Below, piece after piece: positions 45,401-57,831 of a stretch of DNA of 64,000 nt. Each line of letters begins with the position of its first letter. Within the stretch, counting starts at the first letter, position 1. The stretch is from assembly GCF_000003815.2 (NCBI RefSeq), contig NC_049983.1:9734779-9798778 (forward strand). The letters run 5' to 3'. The notes under the pieces were generated by a model. That model was given only the letters and a program-made list of their open reading frames with translations. It did not search any database and had not been told where the DNA came from. This stretch comes from Branchiostoma floridae (lineage: Eukaryota > Chordata > Leptocardii > Amphioxiformes > Branchiostomatidae). A program made the position numbers and the translations under genes.

Positions 45401-47334
45401 AGTCCGCGGTGGCCAATTTCACGCCTCTGCCGGCTGAAGTCCTTCCCCAGTTTATGTTACTGTTTTATGCCACCGGAGGAATCTGCTTGGAGATTAAGGG
45501 AGATATCCTATCTCCCATTCTGTTTCTGATTGTGATTGATTGAGTTATGCGAGAAACAACATCAGAGCATCTTAGAGGTATAAAGTGGACCCCCAGTACC
45601 CACCTCGAAGATCTTGATTTTGCTGATGATCTCGCAGCCCTATGCCTAGCTTCTATGCATCACCAGTTACAGGAAACTAGTCTCCTTGATAAACATGTCA
45701 AACAAACTGGTCTGTACATCAATAAGAAAAAGACCCAAGTAATGTGCATTAACACACCTACAGTGCCTCCCATTTGTATTGATGGGGAGCTTCTGGAGTG
45801 TGTGGAAGACTTAACATATCTAGGCAGTGTTATGAGTGCGGATTGTGGAGCACAAAAGGATATCCAGGCCCGACTTGGCAAAGCTAGAGGTTCCTTCAGT
45901 CGCCTCCGTGTTATTTGGAAATCCAAATCATTTAGCCTGAAAACCAAGCTCAAATTGTATAACAGCAATGTAAAGTCTGTCCTTCTGTATGGCTCTGAGT
46001 GCTGGAGAGTTACAAAGTCAGACATGAAGATAATTGATGTATTTCACAATAGTTGTCTGCGTAGAATATGTGACTTCTACTGGCCAAATAAGATCAGTAA
46101 TGAAGAACTGTATAGAAAAACGAACACAAGACAGTTGTCTACTGAAATTGCCATCTGAAGACTGAAATGGTTGGGCCATGTTCTGCGGATGTCGGGTGAC
46201 CGTATTCCCAAAGTTGCTCTACATTGGGCACCTGAGGGAAAGAGAAAACGGGGACGTACTAAAACTACATGGAGACGTACTGTGGCTAAAGGTCTAGAGC
46301 CATTGGGATCCCCTGGGATGCTGCTCAGCCCCTAGCACAGAACAGACCCCAATGGAGGAAACTTATCACGGCCTTATGTCCCACATGGGATGAAGAGGAT
46401 AAGTAAGTAAGTAATAGTAGGAGCCTAAGAGATCATCGTCAGGGTTAGAATGGCTGTATCCGATTCTCGCTGCTACTTATAGCCGATGTAGGTGGCACTG
46501 CAGCAGCAAGAATGCCGTCCCAAACGGGACTCAGTTTGTATCCCCCCTCAGGACTTGAACCAGGGTCAGTCCCAGGATTGGAACCGCGAGCTCAACTGTG
46601 AGGCTGAAGCTGAGCTACAGACCATGCAGGGACATTCCTGTTTTGGTGTATGGGGGGGGGGGGGGTAACGGAAAAAGTACAATCCACCACTATTCGAGTT
46701 CTAGTCCGTCCTCTAATCACTTCACAGCAGAATATTCTGATAGTGTTCGAATATAGAGTGGACTAGAATAGGAATAATTCCAGGCTTCAGCACAAAGATT
46801 CGAATTGTCGGCGTATCTTAATGTTTATATTTTTCTGTTGTTTTAACAAGTCTGTTGTTCTAACAAGTCTTTAACATCCTCCTTCCAGGCCTGTTCTTTG
46901 CCGTCACCATCGCGCTGGTTGGCTTCTCGTGCCTGGCCTCCATCGTGGTGATCCGCCTGTCCTACAGCGGCCCGGCCGCCCGCCCGCTGCCCCGCTGGCT
47001 CCGTCTGCTCCTGCTGCACTACCTGGCTCGCCTCTTCTGCATGGACACCATCGCGGAGGAGAAGCACGTAGATGAGAAGAAAGAGGACGTCTCCAATTCT
47101 TCCCACCAGGATAGCCAGACCAACCAGCCGAGGAATACGCCAAATCTCGCGCTCGATCTATCTCTGCGCGAGATTGTACGCTACAGCCGGGAATACTTGG
47201 CCCAAACCTGGAAGAAGAAATTAGAAGAGGCAGACCAGGACGAATGGAAAATGGCGGCTCTTGTGTTGGACAGGGCTTTGATGATTTTAGTTGGCATTGC
47301 GTCCATTGTTGCTTGTGTTATCCTACTTCGCTAA
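42428..47334 (+). CDS. Nicotinic-like receptor subunit D, exons 2-8 (signal exon disrupted)
   Basis: Exons 42428-42567, 42733-42777, 43267-43376, 43574-43712, 44507-44644, 45045-45306 and 46889-47334 (stop) have the same lengths and phases as in B. Motifs: WNATEH sequon, WRPDIFLFNN (Phe where B has Tyr), CPVDISRFPFDKQEC, FGSWIYNAG, loop C FYPCCPHPF with the canonical Tyr before CC, DSGERLGFF before M2, and M4 MAALVLDRALMILVG. All seven exons are free of stops, so the transposon in exon 1 is probably recent or the gene uses another first exon. A secreted/membrane product without a signal peptide is unlikely. Intron 7 carries an RTE-like fragment. Confidence 0.82.
42890..43085. repeat. Palindromic repeat cluster in D intron 3
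   Basis: AATAATGTGATAGACGGGTGCTATCACATT and two relatives, in the same position as the cluster at 32010-32290 in B. Confidence 0.75.
45403..46414 (+). mobile_element. 5'-truncated RTE-like LINE fragment in D intron 7
   Basis: A reading frame at 45547-46158 encodes the end of a reverse transcriptase: LDFADDLAAL (active-site FADD), KTQVMCIN, VEDLTYLGSVM, SVLLYGSECW. After an in-frame TGA it continues with RLKWLGHVLRM and a Lys/Arg-rich RGRTKTTWRRTV, as in RTE-type proteins. The 3' end is a short AAGTAAGTAAGTAA tail. A 17-bp target duplication TAGTAGGAGCCTAA(A/G)AG flanks it (45386-45402 and 46415-46431) with one mismatch. It is dead, and the spliced gene is not affected. Confidence 0.85.
46440..46780 (-). 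repeat. tRNA-derived SINE-like block in D intron 7
   Basis: On the minus strand TAGCTCAGCTTCAGC (box A like) is followed by GCGGTTCCAATCCTGG (box B like) near 46575-46615. A G homopolymer lies at about 46650. The block is shared with B intron 7 at 34430-34700. Confidence 0.5.
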
Positions 47335-48399
47335 GTCAGTGGCTTATCCAGTTGTACAACAATGTAAGGTGTCCTACTGTAGTAGCTAATGGGATGAATT
47401 GTTATGAGGACATTTTAAACCGTTGAAATTGTAGCAGAGAACATACGTTTGAAAATACGGTAAATGCAAATATGTTCGCGGTGGCAATACAACGTAGCAA
47501 GTATTTCAAACTATTCTTGTTTCATATGTAGACCGTACACAATAGCATCGTAACAAACTTTTGACTATTCAGAATTCAAAATGACAGAAATGGAACAGAC
47601 GCTATGTAGCTAACGTACACAGGGCAAACTCTATCTATATTAGGCTCTTATGTACACAAACAAAGTACATTTGTGTAGGTTGTGTAACTTTGTGTATGTA
47701 GCTTGAATTACTTCAATGGTAGCTTCTTGAATGAAAGCACTTTTTTTTCAATGTTGCATATAACTGCAATATGCTTCTGATTATCTAAATACATTTATCG
47801 CGGCAATGAGGATTATTTATGATTGAAAGGGATGAGAAATGTAAGAGGCTGTCCTACAATATTTCATACATTGGGAACATCAGCACTGTTACGATATGTA
47901 TAGTGAAACTTGGATTCAACAAAAACTCAAGGAACTGAGGGAAATGGAAGCCTTCTTCGCGGTCGGTTATTGTGTGTATGGGGGAGGGGGGCGCTGATTC
48001 GCCATTTTCAACACACGGGCCATGGTATTATGCCAAAAAGATCATGTCTGCACCTACCAGTGCTCGTTGAGAGCCGCGAAAGGGAGTTTTTGTTGTAGTT
48101 CCTAAGTGTTAAAAATTGATCAGAAATTATTTCCTCTGCCGAAACGAAAATATGGGAAAGTTCGAGTCGTCACTTTAGTCATTGTTATTTTCTACTACTG
48201 TTTCTTCTTAATAACATGGGGGTTTCTGGCGATAAAAATGAGAATAAATAAATGTTAGTATCCTATTGTCTTCGTGTCTACTGTCTTCAATCTTGTAAAG
48301 GTCCACGGTAGTTCGATTCTATATTACTCTTCACGCATCGTTCAAAATCGAAAAATCTTGAGATTTATACCATAGATGTTGAGACTTTGTGTTAAAACT

Positions 48400-48510
48400 T
48401 GATCTTGATTTTGAGATGTTTTGACTTGATCTTGAGATGTTGTTTTGACTTGATCTTGAGATGTTGTTTTGATTCGATCTTGAGATGTTGTTTTGATTTG
48501 ATCTTGAAAT
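48400..48510. repeat. Minisatellite, 24-bp unit
   Basis: About four units of TTGATCTTGAGATGTTGTTT with variant ends. It is non-coding. Confidence 0.8.
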
Positions 48511-48654
48511 GTTTAAGAAATTTCGTAAGATGCTTTGCAAACATCTCAAGACATGTTGAAAGTTGCTTTGAAAAAGTCCCAATGTCTTGAGATGTCTGTA
48601 AATAATCTTGAGATCATTTCAAAGAAAAACCTTGAGACTTTCTGAAAAATCATT

Positions 48655-48760
48655 GTGTCGAAAGATCTCGAGATTGTGTCGAAAGATCTCGAGATTGTGT
48701 CGAAAGATCTCGTGATTGTGTCGAAAGATCTCGAGATTGTGTCGAAAGATCCCAAGAGTG
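48655..48760. repeat. Minisatellite, 21-bp palindromic unit
   Basis: About five units of GTGTCGAAAGATCTCGAGAT plus T. Each contains the palindrome ATCTCGAGAT. One unit has CTCGTGAT instead. Confidence 0.85.
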
Positions 48761-49329
48761 TCTCGAAAATTCGTGTGATTTACTACAAAATCTCATGATT
48801 TTTTTAATTTTCAATGGAGCGCGGAGACCTCCACTGGAGATCATTTATTATGATCCACTATGTCTAGAGCGATTTTTTCTCAAAATATAAAAAGTGTACC
48901 ATTAAGCTGCAAACGTTCAAAAGTGCTCTGCTTTTAGTATTTTCTCATTGAGTTTGCAAATGACATCATGAAGGTATTCATTTGCATGTTCTATATTGAC
49001 GTTTCTCTCTTTCTCAGTTACAAATACATACCCCATCTTGTAATATTCCTTATTTAAATATCCTTTTTTTGTCCTAGCAAGGGCCTATATATAGGGGCCC
49101 TCTCACATGGCTGTGGTGTGGTTGAAAGATCAACGGTCTTTTTTGTTTACTTCCCCGGATGTTTGTGCCGTAAGATTCTTGACGAGTACAATTGTTAATT
49201 TTATTTGTTTGAATTGTTTTGAACCATTGTCAAGAGGCTGTACATTGAATGCCCATGAATGATTAAGTTGACTTCTTAAAGTACAATGCTGACAATTTTT
49301 CCCATGTTCTCACAGGCTTGGTTATCAGC

Positions 49330-49645
49330 GTTTACATATACAGAGAATAGTTTCATCAGTTTGGTAAATCGATACATACAAATTCCTTTAAACGTAAGCA
49401 TTTTTCACAGATCGACGTTAAGGTGATCGTTTGTTACCTTCCTCATGTCGATACTAATTGGTCCTATTTCGTCCTACAGCCAGGTTTTGCTGTTGCAATT
49501 AATCCAGTTATAAATCGTGATGAGAGGGGATATGAATTCAGTCACGTTTGGGACCGCATTGTTCATATTGCAGCAGCGACACTTAGCTGCAGTGCGATGT
49601 AGAACCAGTTAGCATTACCCTGAGGAAGTGACAGACGGTACACTA
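49330..49645 (+). pseudogene. Decayed receptor fragment (intron 6 block)
   Basis: TTCATCAGTTTGGTAAATCGATAC and the later CAGCAGCGACACTTAGCTGC..AGAACCAGTTAGCATTACCCTGAGG match the intron 6 of B (33690-33880) and D (44800-44979) in + orientation. No exon survives. It marks a sixth, almost erased copy beside gene E. Confidence 0.6.
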
Positions 49646-49750
49646 TTTTAACTACAAAATTAACTTCGTACAGCGAATCAAGCAGATAATGAGAATGACC
49701 TTTGTGGTATTCACTTATAAGTACATACCTAGTATTAATATCAGTAATGA

Positions 49751-52700
49751 TCAAGAAAGATCCTCATGCTGGCCATTCCTACGGAGCAGTGTAACACAAA
49801 CAACAATGGATGCCAGGCCAACAGAAAACATCAAAGCACGGTCCAACACAAGAGCCGCCATCTTCCATTCGTCCTGGTCTGCCTCCTCCTCTTGCTTCGG
49901 TCGTGCTGGGGCTGAGTATTCCCGGCTGCAGCGTACGAGCTTGAGCTGGATGTGGCGCAGATTTTGAGACACGTCTAGTTCAAAATTCGTCGTATTCCTA
50001 TGCTGGTTGGTCTGATTTTCCTTGTGAAAAGGATTGTAGACGACTGCTTTCTCCTCATCTTCGTGTTTCTCCTCCGCGATGGTGTCCATACAGAAGAGGC
50101 GAGCCAGGTAGCGCAGCAGGAGCAGACGGAGCCAGCGGGGCAGCGGGCGGGAGGCCGGGCCGCTGTAGGACAGGCGGATCACCACGATGGAGGCCAGGCA
50201 CGAGAAGCCAACCAGCGCGATGGTGTTGGCGAAAAACCGACCTGGAAGTGGAATATAGAACATTTGTTTAAACAACACATAAACATCTTGATCTTTTATA
50301 CATCAACATACACGTGAGACGACATTTCGATTTTTGTGCATCCATCTTTTATCCACCCTACGTTCCACTCTATTTGATCACAGAATGATTTGTTCTTGCG
50401 ATCAAAGGAGAGGACTAGGACTAACATACATTCGCATAATTCCACCAGGTGCCGTTATAGAAGCCTTGTCAAGATTGTTTCAACACATAAATATCTGAAT
50501 TGTATTGCATTTAGGATATTTAACATTCAGTGTTCAAGACAATCTTGGGAAGACCTCTGTACTAACGTTTTTTTTAGGTGGCGTCGTTATGGCACCTGGT
50601 GGAATTATGATAGTCGATGTTAGAGTAGGGTTGGATTTAGTGCTATTTCCGTTGTTCCACAATCGCAAAAACAGGAATGTCCTTGTGGCTCATCAACTAG
50701 TAGCAGCCTCACAGCTGAGCTGATGTTTAATTAGTTATTAACTGGCAAACCCTGGTTCAAAGATCTTCAAATCCTGGCAATGGCATCTTGGTTGGGGCTG
50801 CAACCGTCTTTCGGAAAATGGGTCCTTTGTTTGAGTACATGCTTCGAGCATGCTAAAGATAAGGGCCAGTAAGCCATTTCTGCAAAAATATAAGCTGCTA
50901 GTGAAAAAAAGGAAACTTGCTGCCTTGTGTGCTAGAGTCGATTCCACATTACCAAGAAGGTCTTTCTTGCCTTTTGTTCCAACATTTGAAAAATCTTTTT
51001 AACATTCTAAATGTGATAAGTAACTGTTTAGAACTATTTATAACATCTGTGTGATGTTCTAAATATTTTCTATAGTGTTCATACATGTTAGAAACATTTC
51101 TAACATCAAACCCATTATTTCTGTTAGTTTCTTAACTGTTCCAACATAGATTCATCATTTGTGATCACATGTGATCATATGTTCGAACAGCGAAACAAAA
51201 TGATGAAACCGGGTCAGTGGGCTGGGAAGAGGGCAATTCACACATCCCTGCTAAGTACAGGAAATTGTGTCTGTCTCACAGCTTTTCACAAAAGAGCCAC
51301 TAGTGTCTACGAAAGAAAATCTAACTAGAGTTCCTCGAACACATATCTTCGCCAAATAAACAATTTCTATGGAAGATAGTTCTTTTTGAATGATTAATGT
51401 GTATAAGTCCATATGTTATCTAGTCACATCATGTAGTGGTTGGTTGGATTATGAACATTGTGAGTAGATTAGTCTATTCTGTCGGTGTACATAATGCAGC
51501 AAATGTTTTGGCGATGTGAATGAATGTCTTTGCATAATCAGAACAATTTGTACAGGTATGAGGTTACTGTTCTATTTTGTGTTGTCATAATTACTTTCGG
51601 AGAGCTGGTTATGTTTTGGGTAGCGTTTGTATGTATGTATGTATGTATGTATGTATGTATGTAGAAACCAGCAAATTGAAGACTGGCTGAATGGATTGAA
51701 GTGATATTTGGTATGTGGGTAGGTCTTGGAAACCTGGAAACCACAGGAAGTCACGCCGATAATTGCATTCGTCACTCACCAAACCCCGGCCACTGTAACA
51801 GTTGTTCCTTCCAATTTACGGAACTTTTTAACTCACCAAGGGTCATCTAAGGGCCATATGTAAGGATTGCTACGACCCCCGCCTTGGTGAACGTTTGTTT
51901 CAATCTCATGAAAATAGAAAGTAAAGTTTTGCAGTCGCGAGTTAAGTCAGAGGTATTTTACAGAGTCCAAGGTTATGATTTCTGCGACTGTCCGATGACA
52001 GCCGCCTGTCACCTTTGGCGATTTGTATTTCTCGCAATGATGTCAGTTCTTTCTAGCCGACCTTTCCCTTACAACATGACATTTCTGTTAAGAGTTGAGG
52101 AATGCGTGGATAATTGACGGTGACCCTTTTGACCTAAGTGCTGTTCTTCAACATGTTGGGTTTGTCTTGTCCCAGCACTTGGTCACTTGTTGTTTTAACC
52201 TAGTTCACAGATGTAAGTACTATGTGTTACAAGCCGTCATTGTTCAATTATGTTATATTACTGACTTTACATAGTACTTATTCGTTTGTTTAGACCCATG
52301 TAGTGTTACTGGCACATGGAACACCAAGTTTCCTTGCAGTCCATCATAAGAAAATACACCTGAAGTGTCTCGTAGATATTAGCTCTACATCTTTATATCA
52401 AGTGATATTCGTCAAGTTCCCTCTACTACATTTTTACCGTTCCCATGATATAGTGTTGCTTTTATTGTTGATCTGTATATAGATATAAGCAACACTTGTA
52501 TATAGATATGTTATATTTCAACTGCTATGAATCCTTTGCTGTGTGCCGTCGTATTGACATCAATTCAGCAAGCTATTTAATTGCTTAATTTTATAGATAC
52601 GTGTTGGACACGGTCAGGCTTTGTATTTTGCTGACATGAACCATGACCATTTATAGGCATTTTTCAGCCAGTAGTCTCTACCAGACTCCATCCTGGCGGA

Positions 52701-55198
52701 ATAGTACACGGATGACCTAGTAACATCCCTGGTCAATCAGAATTTCATGCTTCCAAGACAACGTCTGTTTATCAGGGAGCCCCTGCTTCCACTGGCTCCT
52801 TTTACCTAATTCTTCTCTATTTTTAGACATCTATGGGTCGATTCAAGTCCTTTCAGGTGACTCCGTCACAAGTATTTTTCAACCGTTATAGAAGTTTCCC
52901 TAAGTAATTATATTAAATACAGAGTGATTTATATAATTTGCATCTCATTATGTTGATAATCATCCAAAGTACCTACCTACCAAAAAACAAAAAATATCCA
53001 TCAATCCCCTCAGGAGTTATCCATCTAAAAAGTTACGAAATATAACACCCACTGCAATTCCAAACAAGCTGCTAGGGGGCCCAAAATTAGACCATTGACT
53101 CCTAGTACCAACAGCTATCCACCAGTAAAAAATCACGAACCTGGCACTTCTGGAAAATTTAGGCGCAAACTTTGATGCTCACTTGCAGTACCAAAACAAT
53201 TTGCCAGGAGGCCCATTATCGAACTTGACCTTCCTTTCTGTGTCCCCTACCTATCAACCAAATATCATTAACATCCATCAAGAACATCTCGAGTTATCTT
53301 GCTTACAGACAAACGCACTTACATACAAAGCCAGCTACAGCACCATAGGTAAAAGGTAGCTAAACCATTCTCGCACATGGCAATCCTTTCCACAGCCGCT
53401 ACAGACCTGCCAAATATCGTGGAAATCGCCCAGCTACATTTTGACTTATGCCTCCCGAAAAAACACCAAAAAAAATACCAAGCTCGCTAATGTACCATAG
53501 GAAAACGCCAGGTAACCCATTTTCGAACTAGGCATGCCTTTAAACAACCGCTACACACCTGCAAAAAATAAAAAAGTTCCATCCACAATTTCTCGAGTTA
53601 TATCCTGTTGACCTACATACAGACCCAAGTCGGCAAAAACATAAGCTTCTTGGCGAAGCTAAAAATACAAGACCCAAACAAAAGTCCCATATTAGCAGCT
53701 TTGTTTATTGGGGTAATAAAAGTTTTTATGGAGGAAAAACATGACGCAAATTGTTGGAACATATGATCACATGTTCCAACAATAACAAAAACACATAGAT
53801 GTTTCTAAATTTTTCTAAATAAAGAGATATTTGTACCATTAATTTCCCAATGTTTCCAACATATGTAGATAGGTTCAAACATGTTCAAACTTTCATTTGC
53901 AATTGTTTGAACAATTTAGAACTTCAGTGACTGAAATGTTCTTTTGCTTAGAATAGTTCAAACTTATTACAAATATTATTTCAAAACCCTCTCGGTGACT
54001 TGGAATCCACTCTACTAGGCACTACAACTTAGTAAACAAAAGAAAAGCCAAACGTCAAATGAAAGAAGCCTTACCCAGCTGTGGAGTAGTCGTTGACGTT
54101 TTTGGCAAGGAGCCTGACAAAACTTGAAGAAAGACGACGAGAGCCAGCAGGATGGTCATGAAGAAGCCCAGCCGCTCCCCGCTGTCCGGGGGGATGTAGA
54201 ACCCGAACACGTTAAGAATCATCAGGATTATACACGGCAGAACCATGTTAAACATGTAGTAGAAGGACCGACGTTCCAGTTGTAGGACAAGGAGGATAGT
54301 GACATAGGGTTCGGGACAGCAGGGATATATATCCACCTGTGGACACATGCATCCAACAACGTTAAAATGGAAAAACTCTGTCTTCGTTTAGTATCCCATA
54401 ACAAGGGTCTTTGAACACAACCAAGTATTCTATTCAACCGACGTTCCGGTTAAAGTCTTTCATCTTCCTCGGGGCAATTTTGACGGGTTCACATTGCACT
54501 GCAGCATAGATGTCGCTGCTTACAAATGCTGTCCCAAATGTTAAGTATTCAATTTATATTACACATAGTTAGTAGTAGAGTCATATGGTGTATTATAGCA
54601 CCATTGAGGTTATTAAATAGTTAATGTGAGTATTTACAATGCGGTCCCAAACGTAAAGGACTGTATTATTCAACAACGTACCTGATGTAACTTATTGAGA
54701 AGAAGCATGTAGAATGTACATGTCGACAAAGCACATCGTTAGGTAGCCTTCTTACCATTTCCTTGGTATCTAACGTAATGCATTTAGCCCATGTTGAACA
54801 TGATGTGTACCTGTCTCTTACCTTCCTTATCATAGGCGCTCCATTCAGAATCCATTCCACATTCGGAGTTACATAACTGCGTTCTGCTTCGGGATTTACA
54901 AAGGACATGTTCAGCTTGTTTCCAGTGTAGATCCAAGACCCAAACTCAAGAATGCATTCCTGCCAAAAATCAATGTCGACTAATATTGAGCGAGGAAACA
55001 AACTGTAATGCGTCTCCCGCTGGAAACGTCAATAAAAGTCAGAAATATATTATACAAATTTGACTAAGTAGAGGCCATAATTATACAAGTTTAACTAGAA
55101 ATGTCGTACAATGTATTTGCAAACATGATATTGTGTTTAAATTCACAAGATATGGTCCAAACTATCCCTGTTCTGTTTTTACTCGAACACCCTAATTT

Positions 55199-55235
<37 letters not shown>

Positions 55236-57831
55236 CACCAGCCCTTCTAGCTCTGTCCTGCCACTTGCTATACATTTTAATCGCTGGATGTCTGATACTT
55301 TATCAGTAACCATCGTGAAAGCGGTGTGGTGCAAGTCATTATTGAAACTTGTTTGTTTGCAGAAAAGGAAGAGGAAGAAACGGAGCAAAAACAATGTTTC
55401 CGTTGCCACGAAAGCAAACATGATGAATGTTAGCAAGTGATCATGCCAACACGCCCCCCCCCCCCACGCACATACACCCTAAAAACATCACCAAGAAAGC
55501 GGAGATTTGTAGCTACCTGTTTGTCGAAAGGAAACCTAGTAATGTCCACTGGGCATGCGCTGATGAAGATGGTGGGCTGGAGGTGCGTCACTCGTCCTGT
55601 ACTGGTCACTGTGACGTCAGTGATGGCTTCTATGTTACCATACGTCTCTTCGCCTATGCTGTCATGGCCAATAAAAGGAAGAAGATTTTTGCACGCAACA
55701 AAAATAACTCGATGACTTTCGTAAAAAGAATTGAGATGAAAAATAAAACAATAGTAGTACCAATGAAAAATTAACTTATTGTGCATCGATACAGTTGAAT
55801 ATCAATGGTGTTAATTTTGCAACAATTGTAGTGTAAAGTGCCATCGTCATTTCATCAAAACTTCAGTTCTACCCACTTGTTGAAGAGAAAGATGTCAGGC
55901 TTCCATATGTCAGAAGAATGGATGCTCAATGAGTCCACACCGCCGTGTTCTGAGGCGTTCCACGTCAGGTATTCATCATTCCAGTACTGTAATACATTAT
56001 GATGGTAATAGTAATGATTATAGCAATAATTATAAAGGTGTTTGTGTTGGAAGACAAATGCTAAAATTGCACGCACATGGATATTTCAGTCCTGTATACT
56101 GAATGTCGCTGGAATTAATGAATCAATATCAAGTACACACTGCTACAATAATAATGGCAAAAAATAATGAATAATGAATATCCCTATTTTAGTGATTATG
56201 AGCCGTCAGTAATACTTACCACACGCAGCCAGAGGTTGATTCGGAATATCTGATCTTTTTCTGACTGAAAAGGACAAATGAATATAGAATAAATATAGAC
56301 ATATAGACATAGAAATGTCTTCGTCAAATTATGACGAATGCCAATTTCTGTGACCTTAGAAATCGTTGATAGTCCTGTCCTATTGTAGATTTAGTTGGAG
56401 GGGGGATTATAGATCTATAGAATTCTAGGATAAATTATGCAAATTGAATTTTATCTGGTATGTAGCAAATTCATAACACGAGATATTGAAAGCTGAAGCT
56501 AGATGATAAGTTCAGTTGGTAGACATAAATGTATTTACATTACAAACTAACAAACAAGACAAGTTCATCAACCCGTGCTCGAGTTATTGCCTTCTAAAGA
56601 TGGAAATAAAAACGCCCACTGGAGGTCAAAACAACCCGCTAGGGGGGCAAAACTTACACCATCTACTCCCTGTATTCACCACTAAAAAATCATGGACAGG
56701 ACATTTGAGGAAAATTTGACGTCCAAATGTGAGGCTCCGCTGCAGTGCTAGGAGGCCCGGTCATTAAAAAAAAACTTGACCTTCGTTTTTGTAACTCCTG
56801 TGCATTCACCAAATATTACGTATAACCATTGGCATTTTAATTCTCGATTTATGTCGTACACAACCGCACAGTACCAACGGAAAACGCCAGATAAACCATT
56901 CACAAACATGAAGATGCAACCCACATTAGTAATTGAGCTTCTATTGAAATAATAATAAAATTTTCTCACCAATTCAATAATCTGTCTGAGGGAGACGTCG
57001 AAGTCCACATTCACAACTGTAGACGCTGACTTGACCGGCCGCAAAGTTTTGTCATAGTTGGTCAACAGGGATGCCTTCAAGGCCACAGCCGCATCTTGGG
57101 CGATGGACTCTAAAAATAATGCATTCAAATGAGGTTTTTATTTTCACAATCAATGAGAAACATACAACACATCAGTTTAAATTGTTGAAATCACTTGGCG
57201 AAGGTATGGGCTCGTGGACTCTAACTAGTTATCGATGAATTCGTTGAGCGCTCGGTCAAATTGCCAATGTGCTGCACCCTCAGTGAGATACAGAGACAAA
57301 TATACAAACAAAACGTAGAAAAATGTAGCGCTACTTATAATCAACAATATCAAAACGTGTAAAATTTACATCAACCATTCAAGGCTGTCTTTACAAAGAG
57401 TTGGATGGAGTTGGTGGTACTAAAACACAAACCGGGAAGCCGTATGGCTGTGCATTTATCGTGAACATGAAGGGAAGCTCACAAGGAAGTCCTCCGTAAA
57501 CAATAAGTTTGAAGACAACTGCTGATACAATTTAAAAGCTGCCTCATTGACAAATAATGTTGATATGACCAAGACAAGAATAAAAGATCCCGGTATTCTA
57601 AAGCTCAATAAGTACATGTTTAACTATACATAAAGGACAAGTCTGCCAACAATTGTCTCACCGTATCTTAGTTAGGGGCAACCGCTCGCACCAAATATAA
57701 ACAATATTTTAACTCCCTCAATTCTTTATGCAGTAAATGAACTCGGGTGTTGTGTACATACCTGGCATCAACGTCAGTAGTATCATAAGAAGCAAAAAGC
57801 CTACAAAGGTCCTCATAGTCATACTGGCCAT
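49751..57831 (-). CDS. Nicotinic-like Cys-loop receptor subunit E
   Basis: Minus-strand exons 57831-57762, 57109-56970, 56264-56220, 55986-55877, 55658-55517, 54959-54822, 54336-54075 and 50241-49751 total 1398 nt, 465 aa. Intron positions are the same as in B and D. Signal exon MASMTMRTFVGFLLLM; exon 5 has one extra codon (IGEETYG). Loop A WKPDIFLFNN, Cys-loop CPVDITRFPFDKQEC, loop B FGSWIYTGNK, loop C IYPCCPEPYV with both expected tyrosines, M2 preceded by DSGERLGFF, M4 ALVLDRALMFSVGL, and a longer C-terminal tail ending RRNGQHEDLS. Of the family it keeps the most canonical loop C. Intron 7 is 3.8 kb and contains a transposon-like insertion. Confidence 0.88.
51624..51663. repeat. (ATGT)n microsatellite
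   Basis: About nine ATGT units in E intron 7. Confidence 0.95.
52950..53660. repeat. Interspersed repeat shared with 56560-56880
   Basis: ACCCACTGCAATTCCAAACAAGCTGCTAGGGGGCCC and the repeated phrase CAAACAAGCT..GGAGGCCC..CATC match 56597-56760 loosely. It ends near a hairpin AAGCTTCTTGGCGAAGCT (53643-53660). It may be another Helentron-like family; borders are uncertain. Confidence 0.4.
53753..53780. repeat. Perfect palindrome
   Basis: GTTGGAACATATGATCACATGTTCCAAC: ten-base arms around ATGATCAC. It lies near the inner edge of the right end of the insertion in E intron 7. Confidence 0.8.
55203..55232. repeat. (TA)n microsatellite in E intron 5
   Basis: An uninterrupted TA tract of about 30 bp. 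Confidence 0.95.
56560..56900. repeat. Interspersed repeat fragment in E intron 2
   Basis: AACCCGCTAGGGGGGCAAAACTTACACC..CACCACTAAAAAATCATGGAC resembles 53070-53150. Reverse-complement words of the same family appear in other introns. It has no coding potential. Confidence 0.4.

Larger units (their letters stand above)
47335..49750. other. Spacer between convergent receptor genes D and E
   Basis: No gene was seen. It holds two minisatellites (48400-48510 and 48655-48760) and, near its end, a decayed receptor fragment (49330-49645). AAATAAATG at 48244 and similar hexamers are possible poly(A) signals, but none can be assigned with confidence. Confidence 0.55.
50932..54022. mobile_element. Transposon-like insertion with diverged inverted ends in E intron 7
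   Basis: GTGCTAGAGTCGATTCCACATTACCAAG at the left resembles the complement of GTGACTTGGAATCCACTCTACTAGGCAC at the right. Both ends are followed inwards by AT-rich sequence with many GTTCCAAC/GTTCAAAC words and ATGTGATCATATGTTC palindromes. The interior contains other repeats and no transposase frame. Borders are approximate. Confidence 0.5.

Noticed and set aside
45547..46158. Host gene inside D intron 7
   Set aside because: Motifs FADD and LGHVLRM and the 17-bp target duplication show that it is a retrotransposon fragment.
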